Part shown: one piece after another, positions 1 through 6,845 of the stretch
Position numbering within the stretch: position 1 is the first letter of the stretch
How the letters are laid out: every line of letters starts with the position of its first letter
Made by a program: the position numbers and the translations under genes
NCBI GenBank assembly: GCA_902551895.1
Contig: CACDEU010000013.1
Location: 1-33,476 of the forward strand
Reading direction: 5' to 3'
Length of the DNA stretch: 33,476 nucleotides
Origin: an uncultured Pelagibacteraceae bacterium
GTDB taxonomy: Bacteria; Pseudomonadota; Alphaproteobacteria; Pelagibacterales; Pelagibacteraceae
Notes under the pieces: generated by a model
Database searches by the model: none
What the model was told of the DNA's origin: nothing
Seen by the model: the letters and a program-made list of their open reading frames with translations, nothing else

Positions 1-198
1 ATTCATTCTGAAAGTGTTGTACCTTTTGATGAAATTGAAAAATATACAACTATAGGAATTTCATCAGGGGCTTCTGCGCCTGAAATATTAGTTGATAACT
101 TTATAAATAATTTAAAAAAACAATTTACAGTTGCGATAGAAGAAATAGAAATAGTTAAAGAAAATATAACATTTAAAATTCCGGGAAAATTAAATTAG
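1..198 (+). CDS. ispH: IspH (4-hydroxy-3-methylbut-2-enyl diphosphate reductase), C-terminal part
   Basis: Frame 1 is open from the first base to a TAG at 196-198 and encodes about 65 residues. They include the segment GISSGASAPE, which corresponds to the conserved C-terminal G-x-x-x-GASAPE motif of IspH/LytB. IspH is the [4Fe-4S] enzyme that makes IPP and DMAPP in the last step of the MEP isoprenoid pathway. The N-terminus and the iron-sulfur cysteines lie outside the window. The stop codon directly abuts the ATG of thrB with no spacing, so the two genes, and rnhA after them, are probably co-transcribed. The order ispH-thrB-rnhA is common in alphaproteobacteria and supports the assignment. 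Confidence 0.93.
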   Translation: MHSESVVPFDEIEKYTTIGISSGASAPEILVDNFINNLKKQFTVAIEEIEIVKENITFKIPGKLN

Positions 199-1167
199 AT
201 GGCAATTTATACAAAAATATCTTCAAAAGATATTCTATCAATAGAAAAAAATTATAATTTAGGAAAAATAGTTTCTTTCAAAGGTATTAAAAAAGGAATT
301 GAAAATACTAATTATCTTTTAAAAACAAAAGACAAAAAATTCATACTTACACTTTTTGAAAGAAGGGTTCAGAAAAAAGATTTACCTTTCTTTATGAATT
401 TAATGGATAAGTTAAGTAAATATAAAATTAATTGCCCAAAACCTCAAAAAAATAAAAGGGGAAGTTTTTTAATAAAAATTAAAAACAAAACAGCTTCAAT
501 TGTTTCCTTTGTTGAAGGAAAAGATAAGTTAAAATTAAACCCTAAAAATTGTTACGAAATTGGTAAAAATATTGCTAAATTTCATAGAGCATCAAAAAAA
601 ATAAAACTTTATAGAAGAAATTCTTTATCTTTAAAAGATTGGCCAAAATTGCTAAATAATATCGGAAATAAATCTAAAATTATTAGCCCTAATTTAAGTA
701 GTTTAATGAAAAATAGCTTCTTACAAATAAAAAATAACTGGCCCAAAAATTTACCTCATGGAATTATTCATGCTGATTTATTTATTGATAATATCTTTTT
801 TAAGAAAAATAAATTTCACGGATATATAGACTTCTATTTCGCATGTAATGATTTTTTAATTTACGAAATTGCTATTTGTATAAACGCGTTATGTTTTGAT
901 AAAAAAAATAATAAATTTGTATTTAATAAGAAAAAATCAAAAAATCTTATTAAAGGTTATTCAAAAATAAGAAAGTTCTCTACAAAAGAAAAAAAAGCTT
1001 TAAATGTCTTGTGTAGAGGTGCGGCTCTTAGATATTTATTAACAAGAACTTATGATTACTTAAATACTCCAAAAAGTGCTGTTATTAAGATAAAGAATCC
1101 AAGGGAATATATTCAAAAACTTAAAGTGCATAATCAATTTAACAACTTTAAAAATTATTATAATTAA
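199..1167 (+). CDS. thrB: Homoserine kinase (ThrB, aminoglycoside-phosphotransferase fold)
   Basis: A 322-residue protein of the APH-like homoserine kinase family (the type common in alphaproteobacteria, unrelated to the GHMP-type ThrB of E. coli). It phosphorylates L-homoserine with ATP and so feeds threonine synthase. The catalytic loop HADLFIDN starts at His191, with Asp193 as the likely base, and the metal-binding DFY follows at about 211. GIENTNYLL near residues 33-41 fits the N-terminal nucleotide-binding part. Length is normal for the family. Its ATG immediately follows the ispH stop, and its own TAA immediately precedes the rnhA ATG, indicating translational coupling. The partner enzyme thrC is in this window too, on the other side of the restriction island. 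Family assignment is firm; substrate is inferred from family and gene order. Confidence 0.93.
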   Translation: MAIYTKISSKDILSIEKNYNLGKIVSFKGIKKGIENTNYLLKTKDKKFILTLFERRVQKKDLPFFMNLMDKLSKYKINCPKPQKNKRGSFLIKIKNKTASIVSFVEGKDKLKLNPKNCYEIGKNIAKFHRASKKIKLYRRNSLSLKDWPKLLNNIGNKSKIISPNLSSLMKNSFLQIKNNWPKNLPHGIIHADLFIDNIFFKKNKFHGYIDFYFACNDFLIYEIAICINALCFDKKNNKFVFNKKKSKNLIKGYSKIRKFSTKEKKALNVLCRGAALRYLLTRTYDYLNTPKSAVIKIKNPREYIQKLKVHNQFNNFKNYYN

Positions 1168-1590
1168 ATGATTAAAATTTATACTGATGGTTCTTGTTTA
1201 GAAAATCCAGGAAATGGTGGATGGGCAGCAATAATCATTGATGATGGAAAAAAAACTAAGATTAAGGGAAGTAAAAAAAATACTACAAACAATCAAATGG
1301 AGTTACTTGCTCCTATTGAGGCATTAAAGAAAATTCCCAAAGGTAGTAAAATTGAAATTTTCACAGACTCTAAATATGTAAAGTCAGGAATAACTGAGTG
1401 GATCCATAATTGGAAAAAAAATGGATGGAAAACTGCGGATAAGCAACCAGTTAAAAATAAAGAACTTTGGGAAGAGTTAGATCTTTTAAATAATGAATTT
1501 GAAATAAATTGGAATTGGGTAAAGGCACATTCTACTGATCAATTAAATAATGAAGTCGATTTGATTGCTAGAGAAGCTGCAAATTTATAA
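1168..1590 (+). CDS. rnhA: Ribonuclease HI
   Basis: A 140-residue RNase HI, which cuts the RNA strand of RNA-DNA hybrids (R-loops, replication primers). The acidic active site is visible: Asp7 in YTDGSC, Glu45 in NNQMELLA, Asp67 in FTDSKY and Asp131 in NNEVDLIA. The flexible-loop histidine is His121 in VKAHS, where many homologues have KGH. The basic, Trp-rich handle NWKKNGWKTADKQPVKN lies at about 81-97. Length is slightly shorter than the 155 residues of the E. coli enzyme, as is common. It abuts thrB with no gap and is the last clear gene before the restriction island. Confidence 0.96.
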   Translation: MIKIYTDGSCLENPGNGGWAAIIIDDGKKTKIKGSKKNTTNNQMELLAPIEALKKIPKGSKIEIFTDSKYVKSGITEWIHNWKKNGWKTADKQPVKNKELWEELDLLNNEFEINWNWVKAHSTDQLNNEVDLIAREAANL

Positions 1591-1602
1591 AATATTTAAA
1601 AT

Positions 1603-1668
1603 ATGCAATATTTTTTTGCTCCAGTAATTGTTTTGATTGTATTCATAATTATCATGATGGTAGCTTAA
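1603..1668 (+). CDS. Possible 21-residue single-helix membrane peptide
   Basis: Too short for the ORF track. ATG at 1603 opens a 22-codon frame ending TAA at 1668 and translating to MQYFFAPVIVLIVFIIIMMVA. It is almost entirely hydrophobic and could be one transmembrane helix. It starts 12 bases after the rnhA stop, on the same strand, and ends just before the hairpin at 1674-1698, so it sits neatly at the end of the rnhA transcript. I see no clear Shine-Dalgarno, but most genes in this window lack one. I do not recognise a family. In AT-rich DNA, short hydrophobic frames arise by chance, so this is a candidate only. Confidence 0.35.
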   Translation: MQYFFAPVIVLIVFIIIMMVA

Positions 1669-1673
1669 AATTC

Positions 1674-1698
1674 GGGGCACCTGGCAACAGAACGCCCC
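1674..1698. terminator. Hairpin between rnhA and the hsd island, probable bidirectional terminator
   Basis: GGGGC at 1674-1678 pairs with GCCCC at 1694-1698 around a 15-base loop, which is conspicuously GC-rich for this chromosome. On the - strand the stem is followed by GAATTTT, which suits termination of the hsdR-hsdMS transcript. On the + strand it is followed by TTATT, a weaker tail for the rnhA transcript. The loop and right arm contain the 15-bp sequence that is repeated next to thrC. Confidence 0.45.
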
Positions 1699-1700
1699 TT
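1686..1700 (+). repeat. Left copy of 15-bp imperfect direct repeat bounding the hsd island
   Basis: AACAGAACGCCCCTT matches AACAGAACGGCCCTT at 6831-6845 at 14 of 15 positions, in the same orientation. The copies enclose hsdR, hsdMS and the short edge sequences and nothing else. This is what a target duplication or recombination between short homologies would leave. No integrase is present to confirm an att site. Confidence 0.5.
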
Positions 1701-1743
1701 ATTAAAGGTTAACGTTGTCCTTACTCATTTTCCTAAAATAAAG

Positions 1744-1774
1744 TTCAATGAAGGTTCAGTGAAGATTCAATGAA
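1744..1774 (+). repeat. Three tandem TTCARTGAA units, left edge of island
   Basis: TTCAATGAA at 1744-1752, TTCAGTGAA at 1755-1763 and TTCAATGAA at 1766-1774 recur every 11 bases, about one helical turn. The array lies downstream of hsdMS. The related CTCAGTGAA recurs three times, in the same orientation, in the region upstream of hsdR at the other edge. Chance tandem occurrence with an 11-base period is unlikely. Function is unknown; protein binding or a recombination scar are both possible. Confidence 0.6.
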
Positions 1775-1820
1775 TTTAGAAAACAAAACTTAAGCGTTAT
1801 AGTCTCATTTGTAACTGTAA

Positions 1821-4223
1821 CTAATTAGACCAAAATTTTTGAATTTTGATTTGAATTTTATTTTGAAAATCATCTATTGTTTTTTTATTAATATTAATCA
1901 TATTCTTTTCATAATTCCATGTATCTATAAATTTTATTTGTTCTTTAATTGGAGCAACTGGAATTTTAACTTTTCTAATAATTGGCATATTCAACCCACT
2001 TCTTTGTTTGTCTCCAGTTAAATTTCTTATTTTTTTATAAATACTATTTAGATATAAATATAAAAATTCTGTTTTAAGAATTTTTTCATCATTTGGGTTG
2101 ATAGATACAATTGATTGATTGCAAGTTGCTTTTGTTCTTAATATTGCTACTGTTCCTCTTGTTTTGCCTTGTCCATTTAAAGCAATTAAAACACTATTAA
2201 TTGGAAGAAATTTTACATTAGAATTTTCTACGCCTTTTTTAGTAATAAACTTTTTAGCAGTATTAATCTCAACATTGTGTATATCACCTGAGACCAACCA
2301 TGGTATGTCACCATTTTCATAAAATTTTTTATTATCAGTTCTGGGTGTTGCACCAGTCATAAGCGAGCATAGTTTTCCTATTTCAACCATCTCCCAACTT
2401 GGGTCAATATCAATTGAAGGTTTATAGTTTTCTACAACCTGTTTGCATCCATCAATAATTTTTTGATATCCATCTAATTCTTCAACTATATGATTTTGAG
2501 TTTCTATTTTTGGTAGTGGTAAGTTGAAGTTTTGTAACATTGGAAGTTTTATAAAAGGAATTGCATTTCCAATTTTAAGTTTATTTAAATATTCTGGCAT
2601 TTTATTTCTAAGCAAGTGATATAAATACTTGCAATTTAATTCTTTAAAGTCACTTAGAACATATGTTCTTTGATATGCTTCAAACTTACCTTTATAATAA
2701 TCAACTTTTCCAGTCCATCTACCATTTCCAACGATTAATAACGCTTCGCAGTCAAAACTAAATTTATCTGAATATGTATTTTTTTCAGCACAAGTAAAAA
2801 ATGGGTAAATTCCATTAGGGTTTCCTTCATTAACATCCTTTTTTCCTGTTTTTATGTTGCACACATCTTTAAGACTTAATGTGGTATATTTTTTTGATTG
2901 AAATGAATAATCTTCATAAGATGAAGTTACTAAACTATAATATTCATTAAGTAGTATTTCTTTTTTTGTAAAAACCTTAATTTTTTCATTTTTAATTTTA
3001 ATTTTATTGAAAAAATCATTTGAAAAATATTCTAGCTCACTACCTTCAATTTTGTTCCTACTAGAAGTTAGTGAGTAACCATCATTATCAATGTTAATAA
3101 AATATATATTTTCATTTTTCTTATTTCTCAATTTGTCAAGTATTAGAATTGATGTTTTAACTCCAGAGTATGGTTGAAATACACCAGCAGGCAAACTTAT
3201 TACTGCTATCAAAGAGTTATTTATTAAATTTTTTCTTAACTGCTTATAGGCAACACCATTCTGAAATATAATTCCATCGGGAATAATTATTCCTGCACGA
3301 CCATTTGGTTTTAAATGTTCATTAATATAATCAACAAATAATACTTCCGCTTTTGTTGATTTAACTCCAAATTTATTGTGTGGTGTAATACCTCCTTTTG
3401 GTGAAAAGAATGGAGGATTTGCAAGTATTACATCATAGTATTCATTCCAATTATCTTCACTTGAAAGAGTGTCATATTCATTAATTTTAGGATTAGTAAA
3501 TTTATGTAAATACATATTTACTAAAGACATTTTCACCATATCGGGAGAAATGTCGTAACCATTTAAATTTTCACCAATCTTTTTTCTATCTGATGCATTT
3601 AGACCGTCACCTAAATTCTTTTTAGTATTTTGTTTTAAAATATGTTTGTAAGAACTAATTAAAAATCCCGCTGTACCACAGGCAGGGTCTAATATTGTTT
3701 CTTTTTTTTGCGGATTAACTATCTCAACAATAAAGTCAATTATATGTCTTGGTGTTCTAAATTGACCTGCGTCTCCCTGTGAACCCATAAAAGATAATAA
3801 ATATTCAAATGCATCTCCTAATTGTTCAGAATTAGAGTAATTAAATTCATTAATCTCTTTTAAAAACATGTTAAGTGTTGCAGCATCTTGGAAAGGAATA
3901 AATGATCCTTTAAAAATTTCTCTAAATAATTCTGGAAGATTTTCATTATTATACATTTCTTTTATTGATTCTGAATAGAGAGAAACTTTTTCAACACCAC
4001 TCGTTTTTGTATCCATTAAATGCTTCCAAGAATATTTCTTAAATTTTCCTGAGAAATAAGTTGCTTTACCACCCATGGATACTGATTCTTGATCCATGTC
4101 ATTCATAAACTTGTAGATTAGACCGTTTGTAATTTGTTCAACTTGTGCTTTTGGATCTGGTAGTTTGCCTACAAGAATGTCTCTTAAACTATTAATCCTT
4201 TTTTTTGTTTCGTTATCAAGCAT
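1821..4223 (-). CDS. hsdM: Type I restriction-modification methyltransferase fused to specificity subunit (HsdM-HsdS)
   Basis: An 800-residue protein combining a type I N6-adenine methyltransferase with a two-domain specificity subunit. Residues about 1-120 form the HsdM helical N-terminus. The methylase domain follows, with GQFRTPRHI at 153-161, the SAM-binding DPACGTAGF at 179-187 and the catalytic NPPF at 269-272. From about 445 there is HsdS sequence: one target-recognition domain (about 447-570, starting TLSLKDVCNIKTGKK), a helical spacer (about 575-600), and a second recognition domain (about 608-760, WEMVEIGKLCSLMTGATPRTDN). Normally M and S are separate proteins in an M2S complex. The ATG overlaps the hsdR stop by 8 bases (ATGCTTGA), so translation is coupled. 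No in-frame stop or internal break is seen. It should both protect host DNA and set the target site of HsdR. The recognition sequence cannot be predicted from sequence alone. Confidence 0.93.
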   Translation of the reverse strand: MLDNETKKRINSLRDILVGKLPDPKAQVEQITNGLIYKFMNDMDQESVSMGGKATYFSGKFKKYSWKHLMDTKTSGVEKVSLYSESIKEMYNNENLPELFREIFKGSFIPFQDAATLNMFLKEINEFNYSNSEQLGDAFEYLLSFMGSQGDAGQFRTPRHIIDFIVEIVNPQKKETILDPACGTAGFLISSYKHILKQNTKKNLGDGLNASDRKKIGENLNGYDISPDMVKMSLVNMYLHKFTNPKINEYDTLSSEDNWNEYYDVILANPPFFSPKGGITPHNKFGVKSTKAEVLFVDYINEHLKPNGRAGIIIPDGIIFQNGVAYKQLRKNLINNSLIAVISLPAGVFQPYSGVKTSILILDKLRNKKNENIYFINIDNDGYSLTSSRNKIEGSELEYFSNDFFNKIKIKNEKIKVFTKKEILLNEYYSLVTSSYEDYSFQSKKYTTLSLKDVCNIKTGKKDVNEGNPNGIYPFFTCAEKNTYSDKFSFDCEALLIVGNGRWTGKVDYYKGKFEAYQRTYVLSDFKELNCKYLYHLLRNKMPEYLNKLKIGNAIPFIKLPMLQNFNLPLPKIETQNHIVEELDGYQKIIDGCKQVVENYKPSIDIDPSWEMVEIGKLCSLMTGATPRTDNKKFYENGDIPWLVSGDIHNVEINTAKKFITKKGVENSNVKFLPINSVLIALNGQGKTRGTVAILRTKATCNQSIVSINPNDEKILKTEFLYLYLNSIYKKIRNLTGDKQRSGLNMPIIRKVKIPVAPIKEQIKFIDTWNYEKNMININKKTIDDFQNKIQIKIQKFWSN

Positions 4224-6702
4224 TTATAAATCTGTTTATATCAATATTTTCTTTAATATATGAAGGTAATTTCTCTCTTACTTCAGATGATAGTTTTTTA
4301 AAAAATTCTCCAGATGGATGTGTATTTAACTCAGCAAATTTTTTATTATCGATTATTTCTCTAAAACTTTTATCAGTAACATATGCTTCTAGAACCTGTT
4401 TACTTTCATAAAACTCATTATCTTTAAATTTAAATTTATCATCTAATTTTTCATGCTCATCTAAAATTATTTCATCTTTAGTCTTAATTTTATCAATAAA
4501 TCCAAATGTATATAATAGCAGTTCTTTTATCGAAATATTAATATCTAATCCAAGAGATTTTCTAAGTTTATCTAAAGAAAATTTTGTCTCTGATTTATTT
4601 AATATATTTTGTTTTAAGTATTCATCTGCTTTGTTAAATTCTTGCCTTTCAACAAATTTTTTTAATACATCATCATTAATAACTTTATCTTTAAAAGACT
4701 TATATAGTTCTCTATCTATTCTCATGCCCGTTTGTGGTATAAAAATTTCCTCTGTTTTCTTAACTGGATCCTTTTCTAAATTGTATACTAGATCGTTAGG
4801 TGGAGGTGGCGGAGTCGTAGGAGGGATTTTTCTTGGTTCGGGTAATTTTAGTTTTTCATCATAATTAAACTCATTTTCAAAGTAGTGATAATTATGAAAA
4901 TAATCAAAAAGTTTAAAACTTTGTTTTTTAGGATAATCAATATCAGGTATATCATTTTTTGACATCCAACATTCAGTAAAATCAAATATTCTTGTTCCCC
5001 TTCCTTTCATTTGAATAAATTCTGAAGGAGAAAAAACAGGTCTCATTAAACAAATATTTAATATATCTCTGCAATCATAACCTGTCGTCATCATCGCAAC
5101 TGTTACACAAACTCTTGCTTTTGAAGTTTTGTATAAAGGGTTTAATGGAGAGTTTCCCAAAAGATTATTATTTGAAAAATCTACTGTCATCTGTTGAGGA
5201 TTCATTGAATCCACACTAGAGGTGATCTGGACTGCAAAATCAGAGTTATATCTATTTGGAAATTCTTTTTCTGCAAGTTCGTTTAAAATTTCCGTAATTC
5301 TCTCCGCATGATTTTGGGAAACACAAAAAATTAGTGTTTTTCCAATTTCATCCGTGAAGGGATCTAATAAAGCGTTTTTAATAAACGCATTACAAAAAGA
5401 TAAATTCGTTTCATGAGATTTAAATCTTTTTTCGTAATCTTTTTTTGTAAAAACTTCTTCTTCAACATCATTACCGTCTTCATCAACACCCTTAAATGAT
5501 AATCCTTCTTCTTTCATCATTTCTGCGGAAAGACCTGTCTCTACATCTATAACAGTTGGATTTACTAAAAATCCATCTCTAACTCCATCTGCTAATGTAT
5601 ATTTAAAAGTTGGTTCACCATCTTCGCAACCAAATATAGTGTATGTATCTAAAATTAATCTTCTCTCTAATTGTTTAGGATCAGACACAGACATGTTGTC
5701 AGCATCCACAGATTTTAAGAAATCTCTAGGAGTTGCGGTTAAACCTAATTTAAATCCAACAAAGTATTCAAAAACATTTCTACTTCTAAGTCCTAGACTT
5801 CTGTGTGCTTCATCTGAAATAACAAAGTCAAAATCATTTGGTTGAAATATTCTCTTATATTTATTGTGTTTAGTAAATGATTGTACAGTTGAAATTACAA
5901 TTTCTGCTTTTCTCCAATCATCTTTATTTTCTTTCCAAATAACTGTTTTAAAATCATTTTTTAAAACTTGTTCAAACTCTTTCTTCGCTTGGGTTTCTAA
6001 TTCTAATCTATCTACTAAAAATAAAACTCTTTTTACTTTATACAATCTTAAAAACATTTTAATTATTCCAGCAGAAGTATTTGTTTTTCCAGTACCGGTC
6101 GCCATTTCTAAAAGAAACCTGTCTCCACCATTTTTAATTTTATCCTTTATTGCTTGAATTGCTTTAACTTGATAATCTCTTAAAAACTTAAGTTTATTTT
6201 TTTTAATGAAACTTTCTTTTTTATCTTCATTGTTAAAATCAGGATTTTTTTTGTATTCTGGAAACTGTGTTAATGTTAAATAATCATCATTAACGTCTTC
6301 ATCTTCATCTCTTGGAGGATTAAAAGACTCTCCTCTTAATTCTAAATATTTTTGGGTTGGTAATCTATCTATTAAATGTGGATTGCCTAATTTTGTATCC
6401 CACAAATAATGCTTAATTCCATTAGATAGAATTATAAATCTTGATTTTAAAGATTGGGCGTATTGTCTTGATTTTTCTTTACCTGCTAGAGGAGACTTGG
6501 AACTGTTTTTTGCCTCAACTGTACATAAAAAAAAACCTTTAGAATTTAACAAAACGTAATCTGCTTTTCCATGCTCATTTTTTATTTCAGTTTTGACATT
6601 GATTTCTTTATCTTCATGCCAACCAGGAAGTTTCCAACCTGATTCCAAAAGCATTTTATCTATTTTTATTCTTGCATCAGTTTCTTTTAAACTCATATTC
6701 AA
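4216..6702 (-). CDS. hsdR: Type I restriction enzyme R subunit (HsdR), nuclease plus DEAH translocase
   Basis: An 828-residue restriction and translocation subunit. The N-terminal PD-(D/E)xK-type nuclease is visible as KADYVLL (Asp48) and TVEAK (Glu63, Lys65). The superfamily 2 motor follows: Walker A ATGTGKT at 201-207, LFLVDRLEL at about 227-235, DEAH at 297-300, GLTATPR at 320-326, and the C-terminal RecA-like lobe with KGRGTRIFD. After it comes a Pro-rich linker (PPTTPPPPP) and a helical C-terminus of the EcoEI-like kind that docks to the methylase. All key residues are intact, so it looks functional. The listed start is TTG at 6702. An in-frame ATG two codons later (6696) is equally likely; GGGG lies 6 bases before the TTG and 12 before the ATG. 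It is the first gene of a two-gene operon with hsdMS. Confidence 0.94.
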   Translation of the reverse strand: MNMSLKETDARIKIDKMLLESGWKLPGWHEDKEINVKTEIKNEHGKADYVLLNSKGFFLCTVEAKNSSKSPLAGKEKSRQYAQSLKSRFIILSNGIKHYLWDTKLGNPHLIDRLPTQKYLELRGESFNPPRDEDEDVNDDYLTLTQFPEYKKNPDFNNEDKKESFIKKNKLKFLRDYQVKAIQAIKDKIKNGGDRFLLEMATGTGKTNTSAGIIKMFLRLYKVKRVLFLVDRLELETQAKKEFEQVLKNDFKTVIWKENKDDWRKAEIVISTVQSFTKHNKYKRIFQPNDFDFVISDEAHRSLGLRSRNVFEYFVGFKLGLTATPRDFLKSVDADNMSVSDPKQLERRLILDTYTIFGCEDGEPTFKYTLADGVRDGFLVNPTVIDVETGLSAEMMKEEGLSFKGVDEDGNDVEEEVFTKKDYEKRFKSHETNLSFCNAFIKNALLDPFTDEIGKTLIFCVSQNHAERITEILNELAEKEFPNRYNSDFAVQITSSVDSMNPQQMTVDFSNNNLLGNSPLNPLYKTSKARVCVTVAMMTTGYDCRDILNICLMRPVFSPSEFIQMKGRGTRIFDFTECWMSKNDIPDIDYPKKQSFKLFDYFHNYHYFENEFNYDEKLKLPEPRKIPPTTPPPPPNDLVYNLEKDPVKKTEEIFIPQTGMRIDRELYKSFKDKVINDDVLKKFVERQEFNKADEYLKQNILNKSETKFSLDKLRKSLGLDINISIKELLLYTFGFIDKIKTKDEIILDEHEKLDDKFKFKDNEFYESKQVLEAYVTDKSFREIIDNKKFAELNTHPSGEFFKKLSSEVREKLPSYIKENIDINRFINA

Positions 6703-6716
6703 ATTTTACCCCAATT

Positions 6717-6781
6717 CTCAGTGAAGTCGAGAAGCAAGGTTTTAGAAATATGGTCAAACTCTCAGTGAATTCCTCAGTGAA
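6717..6781 (+). repeat. Three CTCAGTGAA units, right edge of island, upstream of hsdR
   Basis: CTCAGTGAA occurs at 6717-6725, 6761-6769 and 6773-6781; the last two are 12 bases apart. Read on the hsdR strand these are TTCACTGAG boxes spanning the likely promoter region. The unit nearest hsdR also lies in a small inverted repeat, TTCTC at 6715-6719 with GAGAA at 6729-6733. The core TCAGTGAA is shared with the middle unit of the array at the opposite end of the island. They may be operators for hsd control or ends of an ancestral element. No regulator gene is present in the island. Confidence 0.55.
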
Positions 6782-6830
6782 GTATTTCAAAAAGTCTATA
6801 TTTTATGTTATTAATTAAAATTGAGGGAGA

Positions 6831-6845
6831 AACAGAACGGCCCTT
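6831..6845 (+). repeat. Right copy of 15-bp imperfect direct repeat bounding the hsd island
   Basis: AACAGAACGGCCCTT differs at one position from 1686-1700. Its last base is the end of the thrC stop codon. With AGGG at 6824-6827 and CCCT at 6841-6844 it forms a weak 4-bp stem on the thrC strand followed by CAATTTT, so it may still serve as a poor thrC terminator. The left copy forms a stronger hairpin. This is consistent with one ancestral rnhA/thrC terminator being split or duplicated when the island arrived. Confidence 0.5.

Noticed and set aside
1681-1720. Similarity of ACAGAACGCCCCTTATTAAAGGTTAACG to the 3' end of RNase P RNA (ACAGAACCCGGCTTA...)
   Set aside because: Only about 11 of 15 bases agree, and nothing upstream resembles the rest of the RNase P RNA (no GAGGAAAGTCC-type core). 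The short hairpin explanation is simpler.
1744-1774. CRISPR-like array
   Set aside because: Units are 9 bases with 2-base gaps, with no spacers and no cas genes; they are simple tandem repeats.
1591-1820. tRNA or integrase-linked attachment site at the island edge
   Set aside because: No tRNA cloverleaf or tRNA 3' end is visible and the island has no integrase gene, so only a short direct repeat can be claimed.
4631-6157. + strand ORFs (77, 68, 97 residues) antisense to hsdR, considered as a small antirestriction or regulator gene
   Set aside because: Composition mirrors the hsdR codons, including the poly-Gly stretch opposite poly-Pro. No regulator-like helix-turn-helix is visible.
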